Assembly (NCBI RefSeq): GCF_910592395.1
Contig: NC_088313.1
Span: 8,622,501 to 8,686,500 of the forward strand
DNA: 64,000 nucleotides
From: Lineus longissimus
Taxonomy: Eukaryota; Nemertea; Pilidiophora; Heteronemertea; Lineidae
Direction of reading: 5' to 3'
Shown: positions 44,505-58,500 of the stretch, piece after piece
Position numbering within the stretch: position 1 is the stretch's first letter
How the letters are laid out: each line of letters opens with the position of its first letter
Notes under the pieces: generated by a model
Told to the model about the DNA's origin: nothing
Database searches by the model: none
Seen by the model: only the letters and a program-made list of their open reading frames with translations
Made by a program: the position numbers and the translations under genes

Positions 44505-47500
44505 TGCATACTGTGTACCGGTACATGCCATGTGCAGGCAGAGCTTTCCCGTCGATGTTCGGCCTTGGTGTTTGAAGGAGTTCTGGTGCAAATAACATTG
44601 GCAAAATGGAGTCACTTTGTTGTCCAAGGCATATGATTTGCTGCCCTATAAATAAACCATGCAATACACGTTATTTTTCTTTTCAGTTTTCATCTTCCGC
44701 ATCGTCCAGTCTTGATCGCTTGTCCCTTACCCTATATAGTCGGCCCTAGCCAGCTGTTGCTGAAGTCCAAAGTCAGTATAAGTTTGTATAAACATGTGCT
44801 ATACACCAATTACAGCCTTCCCTTATTTACAAACAAATTTCACTTCCCAGCCTGGACACAAAAATACTGATTAAAAACCCAGCACCTCAGCTCCATTTAT
44901 GCAATGTGGAACCTTGAGTCCATATCAGGCACACTGTATATTCGATTAAATGTTAAGTGTCAGTCTATGATACCACCATGCAGAGGGTGGCAAGGTGGGG
45001 GGTCAACCGTTTTTAACGAGATTAGGTATGCAAGATCCTTCCACTAAGACATCATTACACAGCAATTGATGACTCTCAAAAATCACTAGCAACCGAGTTA
45101 GGGGCAGGCCTAGTTAGGGGGCTTGTTTTAGCTTTTTTCCCCCTATTTTTTGTGTATTTTTGGGTCAATGTTGGGCACTCCTGCAGAGACTAAAAAAATA
45201 GCTGGATTTTCCCCCTTTGTATGATGGAAGTATTTGATGAGATCTTCCATTCTGCAACAGGTCATTGAGTAACACTTCATACTTTGGTCGTGCTAGGCCT
45301 AGTAATTATGCATACCTAGGGGCAGTGCTTAGGAAGAGCTCTCTATCGACGCTCATATCTCCAACACTGCAGGTCTTTGAATGCTGTGGCTTGCACATGA
45401 TAAAGGTAATAATACCTACTTTCAAAATCAGAAATAAAATTTCCGGCCGCTTTTACTGTTTTCCCAGGATAAACCAAGGAAAAAGTGCTATTTTCCACCA
45501 AAATGACACTCATTGGCTAGTGCTGCCACCTTGTGTACACTTGATGAATTATAAAATAAATGCATAATGAACACATAATTTATGCTTGGTGCTGGCCATG
45601 AGGATTAGTAGTTACTGTCAACCACCATGATCACCCCCCCCCCCCCCCATGCCTAGGCCTACTAACCTATTTTAAGTAGGCCTACCGGTAAATAACTCCA
45701 CTTGCATTTTTCCCCCAAAAAAGAACAAGCTCATCACTACAAATTTGCCCTTGATGAAAGCCCTTTGGGGAATTGGGCCCCATAGGTCCTGAAATGCTGA
45801 TTTGAATTTCAAATAACATTTCGGCCTTGGCCTACCTGATGGCAACGTAATTGAATAAGCTACATGTAGGCCTTCTTACAGTCCGAAAACCTAAAGAAAC
45901 CCCCCTGTTTGTGAGGATGCTAATGTTGACCCATTCATTAGCCTGTGTCATGCTGCCAGAGCATGTTGTAAGGGTTGGACCCCCCCCCCATGGCTAAGGC
46001 ACCTGAAGGGCATGTGGTATGACCTACTAATACATCTTTATCAACCCATGCAGGGATCATCCTGTTCCTAAGAACCTTGCAGAAGTGCTCATTTCACCAT
46101 CCTCGGCACCCAGTGGTTTTCCATATGCTCCAGCTCTCGCTATTACAAACCCCTGGGGAAATCCATGCCCTTCAGACGGATTGTAGCGGTAGAAAAAAAA
46201 GCGCCCAATCAGAGCGTCGGTTGTATTTGAGTCTTGGAAATTCGTAAACCACGGACCCAGGAATTAATGCTCTCAGATGCACTATCAATTGTATAGTCTT
46301 TTGCGCCATAGGGCTCGGGTCCGAGGTAGGTTAGTTAAATTTCAATCAGCGCCATGAAACGCGTATTTTCATTAGCTGCTATTTTTAGAACATCCGGGTA
46401 TTTATTAAAATTCTAAATTTTTCAGTGCTGTTCCTTCGTATTCCGCGCACCCCGCTGCAAATTTATTTCATTACTTAATTAAAACACAATTACACGTCTA
46501 CACAATGTTTAACAGCATAGAATCGATGAAGTATAAAACGATTTAACGATAGGATTATCTTAAACTTTATTCATATACATTTTATTGTCATATAAAACAC
46601 TATGTATACATACATTACGCACAGTGTATCAGGTTATCAGAACAGCCACCCTTCGCTGTCGATTCTAATGGATTTTCTCTGGGTTTTGTATGGGACGTAG
46701 GAGTATCAAAAACCTGAAGCTCAGGATGTCATTTCACATACTAGTAACATCTTCCATTGCTAAGGAGCCAATTGACCAAAGGTGCAGTTCCTACTGTAAT
46801 TACTGTTTGATGAGGACAACCCTGCAGTTGGCTGCACCGTCAGAGTACTGCTATTGGAAGTTTTTAGCTCCTTGGTTGGCGGTGAAATGTTCTCCTGGAG
46901 TTGCTCTAGCATTGGCTAAATTGTACATATACATGTACTGGAATGGAGAAGTTTTTCATGAACTGAGTTACGGTACTGTCCAGTCCCTTAGGAGATATCA
47001 CAACTTTCCACATGCTACACTTGTACCTGTCTGCAGAGGACAGTGCTGCCACCTAAGAAGCAGGGACACTTTTTTTATAAATGGGTGATTTATTTACAAG
47101 CTAATATAATGATACATAGTAAAAGGCTATTTTGCAGGCAATAGCCAAACCACTACTAACCACTACTAGGGAGGGACCAATACTAGTAACACCTCATTTA
47201 CGGTACTACATGTCAGGCCCAAGTGCAGGATAGTATCAGGAGAGAGTCCCACTTTCCAGTAGGAGGCTTGGTTGTTCAAAACTGACATTAGCGTTACTAA
47301 GTATACTGACATTAAAAATCTATCTTGGCATTTACAATTGTTTACTGAAAGCCAAAGTTCAAATTTATCCCAAGATATCGCTATAAAATCATTTTTAACC
47401 AAGCCCCGCATTTTACCTGATGAACCATCCGCTAGATATACTAGAACATCAAATCTGGATGTCCTTCATATTGCAGGTTATGTTAGTCAATGGAGACAAA

Positions 47501-48288
47501 AACACAGCATGTAACAGTTTTAGGAAATTCACCATGTATTTTTTTTAGAAAAAGAGAGATGTATTGTAGAATGCGAACAATGCATTTGCAATCAATGGCG
47601 TGGAAAATCTCAGGTCAAGCCTGATGAATGTACATCCAATAAAGTCGTACCCTTTCATTCTAAATCAAGAATTCTTGATGTGTAGCTGACAACTTTCACT
47701 GGGCTAATTCTGCCCAGTCATGACTCAAAGACCAACATTTCAGAAAATCTGTCTCCACCCTCTTATCATTTCTCTCTTCCAGCTCAAGAGTGCTTGACCA
47801 GCAGTCCTTATGATACTGTTGCAACAACATTACCCATCAAATTTGCCCTTCTGTCCCGTCTGCTGGGTTTTCTAAGGCGTCGGCTGGTTGAACAGAGGAA
47901 GAGGCAACAGCGGACTGAAAAAAGATATTGATGGAGAATCAGGTTTGGCTTAGAATCCCTCATTGCCAAGGAGATGGGAGCCAGAATGGCATCAAGGTTT
48001 TCAGCTTAGTCCCTCCTCTCTCATCAGTGACCTTCTTACATGTAAGTCAGTCGCTGCAGGCAGAATTAACCAATATTCACTTTGGCTTGCCCCGAATCTT
48101 CTCCCCTTTTTTTTCATTCAACTCACCTCTGTATCCATGGGTGCTGGTTCTACTTCTGGTTCTACATTTGCCACAGATACTCGATGTTTAGCCTCACATC
48201 CTTTACACAGAGCTGAAAAGGCACCAGATTATGGGGGTAATGATAATATGATGTGCAATAAAGTAGTGTGAGGACATGATGATGATGA
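44505..48288. other. Stretch without recognised gene
   Basis: Non-coding, with C-runs (45633-45648, 45981-45989) and two segments that recur near 51.1-51.3 kb. A short frame at 46690-47088 and an exon-like stretch at about 47780-47930 (acceptor CTCTTCCAG, then LLSRLLGFLRRRLVEQRKRQ) cannot be assigned. Confidence 0.4.
44672..44776 (+). repeat. Dispersed repeat, copy 1
   Basis: GTTATTTTTCTTTTCAGT through CTGCTGAAGTCC-type sequence recurs in the same orientation at about 51188-51295. A linked segment at 44946-45000 recurs at 51079-51146 but inverted (TTAAGTGTCAGTCYATGATA / GGCAAGGTGGGGGGTCAAC). Confidence 0.65.
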
Positions 48289-49604
48289 TAAGCGCGCAGC
48301 AGAAAAGCCGAAGGCTTTTCTGCGAAGCGCTACTATGGTTAACGTGCATACGACGTATCCAATGTAAACAATGTTTCTCAAGTCCATGGATTCGTTTCAA
48401 ATGGCTTAAATTTGACTTAAAATGGCCGCCAGAAGAGATAAACGCACGAAAGTAGTAACTCGACTATTCTGAGCTCCGAGAGAGAACCACACGATTATTC
48501 TCACTGTTTTTTAATCAAACTTCAATTTCAGGGGGTTTACCCCCCCGACATATGTGTTTTGATTTTTGATACTTTAGTGATAATATCCAAAAGATGCTTA
48601 AAATGGATATAATCCCGAAATAATGAACCAAAAGACGGGCAGGCGTTTCGAGAAAAAAAATTTATTTTGAGATTTCAATAAACCTTTTGAACGAATTCCA
48701 CATGGGCCGTGGTGGGATCCGAAGACACCTGAAGGAGGAATGTATGTTTTTATGGGGTACCATTGGTTTTGCAGATCTTCTGTTTTTTTCTAAAGAATAA
48801 TCAATATTCGCTAGCAGGCTTTTTATGCTCCCAGGTATGAAGAGGGTTCTGTGATCCTCATGTTCTTTGTTCATCAGTCTGGTGTTCCTCAAGAGTCAAG
48901 TGTCTTCAAGTCTCTTGGCCAGCAAAAACCCTTTCCAACCATTTTTTTATGCATTAACAATTCGGCAACATGTTGGTGGGGGATAAACCTGATCCCTAGA
49001 TCCCTGACCCCTTGAATTGGTTGCCCAGGTACGACCACAAGCAATTGTCTCAAGGAAGCCACCAGTACGACCTCTTGGGAGTCTTGCCAATATCATGCCA
49101 GTGAAAAGGAAGGGTAATGACGGTTGAGGGTTGCAGTTAGGGTACCATCAAAGGGGTACCTCTTCCTCGCTCTGGGTTAAACGTGTCAAAGGACTGCACC
49201 ATCATGAAGATTTCGGGGTTCCACTCGAGCGCCCCAGGGTAAGCAGCTCGGAAGGACTTATTGAGATGCCAATAGGGGGTTTGAGGGGCCTTCCCCCCAA
49301 TGCACTGGCTAAAACATGTCAGAAGGACGGGGGTGGGGGGGGGGGGGGGGCTCTCCATGGCGACAGTTGCGCGAGTTCAATAGAGCTTGCACTTTACATT
49401 AGAATCTGCCAGAGTCCCAGACTACGATAGTCTGGACACCTTTCTTTGCCGGCTATTAATATGACGATGGAGTTGAGTTACTGCTAATGCGATACACGGA
49501 GAAAACTGTCTATCAAAACAAAAAATTGGCGGAAGGAACTATAGCAGGGTCCCAACCAGGGGGGTTGGGGGGTTTCCCCCCAACCTAAAGGCGCTGCGCG
49601 CTTA
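48289..49604. mobile_element. Possible element with TAAGCGCGCAGC inverted ends
   Basis: TAAGCGCGCAGC at 48289-48300 and its exact complement GCTGCGCGCTTA at 49593-49604 bracket 1.3 kb of non-coding DNA. The same motif occurs at 41145-41156. No target duplication is recognised, and the interior includes G-rich runs. A chance or gene-conversion origin cannot be excluded. Confidence 0.35.
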
Positions 49605-49894
49605 CTAGGGCACTGCACTGATAATATTAGACTTGTTTTGATAATGCGACCGGCCATGCTGATTTTGTACGGCAGTGAAGCATCACCTCCAGTGGCACTG
49701 GCAGGGAATCATAACTGGGACTTCCTGATCATCAAGCCAAGGCTCCAATCAACTTTCTAGGAAGCACACAAGTGAAGTGGTAAATCGTTATCACTCAGTT
49801 GGTTTTGCACCAAAGTTAGGTTTAGTCAGAGTGGGTATCATTACAGGCCTACTGCTTCTTTTCTACTTCAGTGGTTTTGAGACTGATCCCTTAC

Positions 49895-50324
49895 CTGAGC
49901 CAACTGGGACAAAAACTCCCCACTTGAAGTATATTTCCCGATACATCACTCGATGAACTGAACCACCATCTTTTCTGGGCTTCCGACTTGTTTTAGAGGG
50001 TTGATGAAGTGGGTGCTGGCATCTCCTTTGCTGATTCCATGATAAACTCAACTTGTATCGGTGGTTCGGGCATATTGTGGTGTCCAGAACTGGAGAACTC
50101 ATATCAAACACGCCAGCACGAAGTGCTATGAGCTCCCATTCACTTTTGACTTGACTGGCTTTCCTGGAGGACATCCAACGCATCAAATCGGAGTGCACGT
50201 CCTTCTTACATTGTTTCAAGGGGATCACACTCTTGTCATTGGGGTATGAAGCGTCAGTACCACACTCGATATCCTTGGATATGACAGCAAATCCACATTT
50301 CAACTGTGATTTTTCAGGTTCCAT
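49895..50324 (-). CDS. Orphan first exon with Cys/His motif
   Basis: On the minus strand an open frame from the ATG at 50324-50322 (or an upstream ATG at 50366) runs to a GTAAGG donor at 49894. It encodes about 143 residues containing LTTICPNHRYKLSLSW-type and CQHPLH motifs. A C-P-x-H-R ... W ... C-x-H-P arrangement occurs in a group of uncharacterised invertebrate proteins as I recall it, but I cannot verify that here. No second exon is recognised to the left. It may be a host gene exon or part of a transposon gene. Confidence 0.35.
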
Positions 50325-50366
50325 TTTCAATAGACTATCACACAATGTACACGTGCATGTACACAA

Positions 50367-51837
50367 TGCATTGTAACTGTAACTGTTGTTGTTGTCGTTG
50401 CTGGTGTTCGTTTCCGCCTAGACTGCTAAGCCTCCACAGGGGTAATAAAGGCCTCTAGGTTGTTTGAGGGAGTGTGTGGGAGGGGCAAGGGAGAGGGGGG
50501 TTCACTAACATCTAAAAATGTAATTTTATTTGGAAAGCATGTGTATTTCGTCAGTTATCTGAGGGAATGGGCAAAAAATGGGCACCAGTGAGAAGGGCGC
50601 GACTCGACCCCCTCACCGGAAAACCGTACGGGCGGCCGGATTTTTCTCTTTTGCAAATTAAAAAACAGCATTCTGACTTCCTTACCTGGAAGTGGCATCA
50701 CCTAAAAAACTGCAGTGTTGGAGCTAAAGGAGAGTTAAAATTGCCTTTTTTACTGAAATTTGAGATTGCATTGTTTTTGGGACGTACTGTACCTGTCATT
50801 AAAATGTACCTGGGGCAAAACAAAAGGCATGAAAAGGTAGCTCAGATCATGTACTTTCAATTTCAATAGGCGGTGTTTAGTGATAATTCTGTTTGATGCA
50901 CGAAAATTGACAAAAGACTTAGCCTATTTTGAGGGATAATGCATGTTTTTTTAAAAGGAAAATGAGTAGGAAATGGTTAACAGCCGTACCCCAAAACTGT
51001 GGGGTTATTTTCGAAACCAATCCACCAGCCTTCATAGTACCCTAGGACAGGTCTGTGGTAGAAATTACAACTAGATCTGTTGACCCCCCACCTTGCCACC
51101 ATTTGCATGATCCTGCATGGTGGTATCATGGACTGACACTTAACCTGGACTCTCTTAGCTGCTCTACTAAAGAGACTTAAGAAGGTACACGTTATTTTTC
51201 TTTCCAGTCTTCATCATCGTGTCATCACGTTTTGATCGCTGCTCCCTGACCCTATAGCCAGTCCTAGCTTAGCTAGCTGCACTGCTGAAGTCTAAAGCCT
51301 GTAAGGTATGTAACAAGTGCAAATACCTGACACACTCTGCTCTAAAGAGACTGGAGAAAAACCTGGTTAGTCCAATCATCTGATTTTCATTGCTGGCAAT
51401 TTTTTATATTGGTGCACAATCAGTCATGTCAGTATAATACATCCATCCATCATGTCAAATCCATCATGCTCATCACATAGTCACATCGTTGCCTGATTCT
51501 ATAGTAGTAATAGTGTGTATTAGCAATTGAGAATCTGCAGGGCTGCTTATCCATATGCGGTTTACATATTTTGATGCCATAAAACCTGTTTTGTATATTG
51601 TACCGTATAATCGCGCATTTAGGCACATGCGCCTATAAACAGGGGTGTTGTTATATCCGTACATAAGCGTATGCCGACGATGTCAACATGACTTACCCAA
51701 AGTCCATGTATCATTTCATTTTTTTAACTTCATTTTTTATCTCTTTCAGGTTTTGTTTCCATTTCAAATATCTCGCCACACCATTTCTCTAGTGACATTC
51801 ACCAGACCATTATCTCATCAAACCTTTTATCAACTCC
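50367..51837. other. Stretch without recognised gene
   Basis: Only a 100-codon frame (50567-50869) without recognisable content and the dispersed repeats at 51079-51295 are present. Confidence 0.4.
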
Positions 51838-52204
51838 ATCTCCACTCGTCTCCTCAATCTCCACTCATCTCCACAATCTCAACTCATCTCCTCAATCTCC
51901 ACTCATCTCCTCAATCTCCACTCATCTCCTCAATCTCAACTCATCTCCACAATCTCAACTCATCTCCTCAATCTCAACTCATCTCCTCAATCTCAACTCA
52001 TCTCCTCAATCTCCACTCATCTCCTCAATCTCCACTCATCTCCACAATCTCAACTCATCTTCTCAATCTCAACTCATCTCCTCAATCTCAACTCATCTCC
52101 TCAATCTCAACTCATCTCCTCAATCTCCACTCGTATCCTCAATCTCCACTCATCTCCTCGCTCTCCACTCATCTCCTCATTCTCCACTCATTTCCACACA
52201 TCTC
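51838..52204. repeat. 19-bp minisatellite upstream of the Helentron gene
   Basis: About 19 copies of ACTCATCTCCTCAATCTCM. The long frame through it (ISSISTHLLNLHSSPQSPL repeats) is an artefact of the 19-bp period cycling through all phases. Confidence 0.9.
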
Positions 52205-52522
52205 ATTCTCCGCCTATCGCTGACAACTCTCATTTTCTCACCAGACCATTTATCTCGCCTCATTATCTCACCATATCATCAAAACCAATCTTTACTTAAC
52301 CTGAGTACGCCTATTGCCACTGCCAATCACCATTATCTCCGACCCATTCACTCGGCTTCATCTACTTCATACTCATTGCTCACCACTTGACATCATCACC
52401 TTGAGAACCATTGGTCACCATTTCATCCTACTGTTTATAATGTCATTCTCTTTTTAAGAGTTATTGTGAGTGTCTGGCCATTTGAAGGTGTATGTTCTCT
52501 GTTTCATTCACACTTAGTAAAT

Positions 52523-55500
52523 ATGGCTCGAAAAAGGAAGATTAATGAAAAAACTCGTCGAAAAGAGAGACAGATAGCTTATGCTAAGGCAAAAAATCCA
52601 ACACTGAAATGTCTTGATTCTTATGTTGGGAATGTTACTTTTGCAGATCTCCCTTCTACTTTCAGACATTTCAGTTCATCTTCTTCAGAATCAACGTGTG
52701 CACCAACCGTCACTCCTCGCCTCCAGCTTCAGGGATCTTTTCACCAAGGCTCTGAGTTCTTTTCAGATAACTCTATTGGGAGACAGTGTACAGCTATGGC
52801 CTATGTTGCAATACTATATTCCTATACGAAAGGTACAATTTCACTGTGCAGAAATGATATTGATAGTATACTTTTTCTTGGAGATAAGATGTACTCTTCA
52901 ATTCCACATGAACAAGACTATCTTGAGTATACTGAACTTCCCTTGGCTGTGTCTATTCCCCCACTGAATAAATCAATGAAAGCTGCATTTGGTCCGGTAT
53001 TTTATGGCATAGTCAATCAGACTCAGGATATTGGTGAAGACTTGGTGTCCCATTGCCTTCAGTCCGCTCTGTCAAAAGCTCTGAATCATCAAAGTTACGC
53101 TGGGTGTCTGTTGATCGTTGCTGGGTACACAATTTCTGTGTTTCGAATTCTGAAATGTACATTCTCTTCGATTCCCACAGTCGAGATGTAGAAGGTCAAG
53201 TGACTGACAATGGTGCTGCTGTTATGCTATCATTTACAAACATACAGGACATTGTATGTCATGTTCATTCATTGTACTTGACAAATTTGTCAGCAGAATT
53301 CAATGCAGTGCCTGTTGCCATCGAGTCTATACTGCCAATACACAAACCTCAGCAATCAAGTCTTAGTATATCTACTTTTGCACCGAATCTGCATCCAGAC
53401 GTAAAGAGTCAAACAATTGAACTCATGCAGACTTACTTCATTGATCAAAAAAAGAAGGCAGAACTGTCCAAAGGATTGTATAAATCAAATTCTGGAAATA
53501 AAGTGAACAAAATAATTCCACAGAAATCAAAATACCAATGTGATGCCACTTACAGAGAAGAGAAGAAGCAGGCACAGAAAGAAAAATATCACTGTGATGC
53601 CACTAACAGAGAGCAGAAGAAGCAGGCACAGAAAGAAAAACATCACTGTGATGCCACTTACAGAGAAGATAGGAAGCAGGCACGAAAAGCAAAATATGAC
53701 TGTGATATCAATTACAAGGAAAAGGTTAAGCAGACTGAAAAGACAAGATATCACAGTTGTACTGAATACAAAGAAAAGAAGAAGCAGGCAGTGAAAACTA
53801 AACGTCAGTGTGATACCAATTACAAAGAAAATGTGAAGTTGCGCCACAAAAGGAGTTATCATAATGATGATTCATACTGTCAACAGCAGCGTTCTAAGCG
53901 TAGAAAAAGTAACAAAGATGCTTCAAAAACATCAGTGATTGACCGTGCGATTCAAATATTCCTTAGTGCAGTGAAAAGTGGGCCCCAGTATGTTTGCACT
54001 GTATGTCATCGCCTACTTTTCTCGAACCAAGTTGTGCATTGTAATAGAACTGCTTACTCATCTACACCTGCAAAAGGGGCAAATGCCAATATCTGCCTAA
54101 CTGGCAAATACATCCGTGAATCATGTCAGTGTAGTCCAGTATCGGAATCTGCTGTTTCTGAACTTTCAACCAGCACCTGCAAAAAATGCATGAACGAATG
54201 GATATGCCATGCTTGCCACAACTCATTGAAAAATGGCAAAATTCCATCATTGGCTGTTGTAAATGGATTGCAACTTGATCACATTCCAAAAGAATTGCAG
54301 AATCTCAATTTCTTGGAAAGGCAACTTCTAGCTTTACATATTCCATTTGCAAAAATGTTTCCTCTCCCAAGAGGCGGTCAAAAGGGCGTTACTGGACCTG
54401 TCATTTGTGTGCCTTCAAATGTCAGCAGCACTGTTGAAACCCTCCCTAGGCAAATGAATGAGTCGGCTTTCATCCAAGTCAAATTGAAAAGGAAATTGGA
54501 GTACAGGGGGTACGTGTCATACCAGATGGTTCGCCCAAATAAACTTCACTCAGCTCTACAATACCTTGTGGCAAACAATCACCTTTACCACCATGTGCAT
54601 ATGAATAACACCTGGGCAGAACAGAATTATCCAGCAAATGAAGATGTCATCTCAAACACTAATCAGTCAAATGAGAACAATGAAACAGGAGGCAACTCTG
54701 ATATAATGGACTATATTAATGATGCTAAAACCACATCCAACTTGTCACTGTCGGGAAGTAGTCCACAAAGCTCAGAAATTACACATTGCTTGGATGCAAC
54801 TGCGAACCCCTCAAAAAGAACAAATGTTGAAGTGGCAAATATTTCTCACACAAGTCGTGCAAGTGCCTCAACCATTCAACACGCTTCAGTCAGCAAGGAA
54901 ACGCCTGATAAAAGCCCAAGCGAAATCACAGATCCAACTCAAATCAACTACATGATGCCTCTTGACACATGCTTACAGCCAGTTGACATTGCACAGGAGG
55001 TTTTGGACCAGCAAACCATTTACTCTGTTGCACCTGCTGAGGGTAATCGTCCTATTTCAATTTTGAAGGTAAAGGATGTTGAAGCGCTGTCATTCCCTCA
55101 ACAATTCCCACTTGGAAGATATCACTATAACACTGAAAGAGCTGTCAAAATTGGATTAAACCCATACTTCAATGCCAGACTTTTCAATGTCGATTCCCGG
55201 TTTTCATCTGATAATTCGTACATTTTCTTTGCACAGTACATGAGTGAACTTAGCCAAATCCTCTCAAACATTTCCATTGCAATGAGAAAGGGGTCTGCGT
55301 TCACAAAATCTGGTGAGAAGATCACTGCAAAAATTTTGACCAACAAAGATGCTGTGCAGGCACTTCTAAAATCTGACAAAGGTTTTCGATTTCTTCAACC
55401 AGTTCGTGGTACACCACCTTATTGGGAACGGACACTGAAGGATCTGTTTGCCATGATCAAACAAATAGGTATACCAACTTGGTTTGTAACATTCTCCGCC

Positions 55501-58500
55501 GCTGACCTGAGATGGCCTGAAGTCCTGCATGCTCTTTTGCTGAATTCTTCCAACCCCAAAAGGAACATTGAAGATCTCTCATTCCAAGAGAAGAGCAAAC
55601 TCCTTCAAGAAAATCCAGTTATGGCTGCTAGAATGTTCGATCACCGTGTGCATGTCCTTTTCCACGAATCGCTCTTGAGTGATGCTTGCCCGCTTGGTAA
55701 AGTGGTTGACTTCTTCTGGAGAACTGAGTTCCAATGCCGAGGGTCTCCGCACATTCACTGCCTATTGTGGGTTGCGAATGCACCAAAAATAGACGAAGAC
55801 AGTGATGATACCGTTTGTTCTTTCATAGATGAATTCATTTCAACTGAGCTGCCTGATGAAGATGTGGATCCAGTACTACGCCAAATAATCCAACAGGTAC
55901 AAACACATAGCAGGAATCATTCAAAAACGTGCTTCAAAGGCTGTGGATGAAAGAAATGTCGTATCTGCAGAGTCCTGTTTCCGAGGCCCCCCATGGCACG
56001 TACTACTATTTTCAGACCTCAGCAACAAGAAAAAAGCCATGATCCAGATGTAGTGTCATCAAGCGAGATGGAGAACTCTGGTTTGAATGAGACGCCAAGC
56101 ACTACTCGCATGGATGATGAATTTTCAAATGCTCAGGAGAATTGTCCCGATTCTGCTCCAACTGTAACTGAAAAAAAGGCCAAGGCTAATTTGCAAAAGG
56201 TGCGTGACCTCCTTGAAGCAATTATCAGTGATTCCTCAGATACTCCCTCCACTGAAGAACTTCTTGCAAAAGCCAACTTCAGTGTCCAGGAATATGAGGA
56301 AAGCATGGCTGTATTGTCAAAGAAAATATCAATACAAATAAAAAGACAGCCGAAGGATGCTTGGATTAACAATTCCACCCCTACGTTGCTGAAAGCTTGG
56401 AATGCTAACATGGACATCCAATATGTGACTGATCCATGGGCTTGTATTATGTACATCCTTAGTTACATCAGTAAAGCTGAACATGAGATGAGTGCTCTTC
56501 TGAAGCAAGCTCAAGACGATGCCAAATCCGGAGATAGTAATCTTGTGCAGGAAATGCGGCACATTGGTCATGTGTATCTTCAAAATCGAGAAGTCAGTGC
56601 TCAGGAAGCAGTGTACCGAGTGACAGGAATGAAACTGAAAGACTCCTCACGACAGGTGATTTACGTACCAACCGACCCTAACCCAACTAGAATAAGTCTA
56701 CCATTGAAAAGTATTGAAGCGAAAAGCTCTACCAACTCTGATGATATATGGATGACATCCATTGTTGACAGGTATAAGGCAAGACCAGAAGAACCTCCAT
56801 TTTCCACTATGTGTCTTGCACACTTTGTGTCTTACTACAGAATTCTCACATCACTGAATGCCAAGCAGACCGAACGAGCAAAACAGAATGCTGATGGTCA
56901 GTTTCCAGAAAATGATGATGACCAGCTCAATGACTCCTCGCCAATCATTAAGCTACAAGATGGGAAGGGATACATTCAGAAGAGATCTCGAGGCAATCCT
57001 GCTATTGTAAAATCAGCGCGTTATCCACGTCTCAAATTCCTTGAGAAATACGTCCACAACCTCCTGGCTTTATATTTACCATTTCATACAGACACGCAGC
57101 TGGGTCCGCAACCATATGAAACTTTCGAAGATTTCTATGAAAAAGCTGCTGTCAAACTACCTGAGTCTATTTAGCTTGAAAGAGTATATACCATTGTGGA
57201 AAGAAACAGACAAGAATTTGAGTTGGCTACTGCATCAATAGATCTGGCAATGGATCAGCTTCAGGAAAATCCTGTGTTGGAGGATGCTTGGGCACAGCTT
57301 GCACCATCTGCTGAGACTGAACGTATGGAAAGCACTATGGAAAAAGAAGAAATGATGGCTCAGAATGAAATGCCTGAAAATGAAAGTGAGATACATGAGC
57401 TAACTAATCGTGCATCTGATACATCTACCCATGGTGCCATTGGAAAAGAAACTGTCACAGAACAGGATACTGCCCAACAGATAAGAGCCACACTTCAATC
57501 ACTCAATGAAAAGCAAACTGTCATTTTCAACTCTCTAAGAAAGTGGTCAGTGCTGAAGAAAAAAGGAGCAAATCCAGAACCTCTTAGAATATTTGTGTCA
57601 GGTTCAGCAGGTGTAGGAAAGAGTCATGTAATCAGGGCAATAACTTATGAAGCAAGGAAGCTACTGCAGTCAGTTGCTAACAACCCTAGAAACAGTACTG
57701 TGCTTCTGACAGCATCAACTGGTCCTGCTGCCTACAACATCAGTGGACAAACTCTGAACAGTGCACTCTCAATCCCAATGAAGCGTAGCATACCTATCGT
57801 ACCTCTTGGAGAAGATACGCTGAACACCCTCCGTGCAGCTCTCTATGACGTTCAGGTAATTATCATTGATGAAATTTCAATGGTGGACTGGACGATGCTA
57901 AATTATGTTGATCACAGACTGAAACAAATCAAAGGTGACTATTCAGAATATTTCGGAGGCGTTACAATCCTTGCATTTGGTGACTTCTTCCAGCTTCCAC
58001 CTGTGAAAGCCGAACGTCTTGTGACCATGAACAAAGATGATGTTCGCAACATCTGGACATCTAAAGTCACAATGATTGAACTCACTGAAATCATGAGACA
58101 AAGGGATGAAGCAGACTCTGCTCATATGCTCAACCGCATAAGAACAAGAGAGAAATCAACACCACTGGATGAAGCTGATGAAACTCTCCTAAAAGCTCGT
58201 GTCATTGAATGTACTCCTTTGGATTCTTATTACCCCTCCAAGGCACTTCATGTGTATTCAACGAAAAAGGAGGTTCATACTTACAATATTAGCAAACTTT
58301 ACCAACTACCTGATGTGAATGTAGTGACCCTGCATGCAGAGGACTCTAGACATAGCAAGCTGACTGGAAATGAAGTTGGCACTGCTTCTTCAACTCGGTC
58401 ATCAAAGGTTGATGATCTCCCCAAGACAATAGACATTGCTAGTAATGCAAGAATCATGTTGCTTAGAAACATTGACGTTTCTGATGGTCTTGTCAATGGT

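Noticed and set aside
47779-47931. Exon-like stretch after CTCTTCCAG with LLSRLLGFLRRRLVEQ
   Set aside because: There is no neighbouring exon and no recognised domain; too short to support as a gene.
51645-52223. 192-codon frame rich in SSPQSPLISTISTH repeats
   Set aside because: It is produced by a 19-bp minisatellite; the frame has no non-repeat conserved part.
53527-53862. Minus-strand frame rich in Phe/Leu resembling a membrane protein
   Set aside because: It is the antisense of the Lys/Glu-rich repeats of the Helentron protein.
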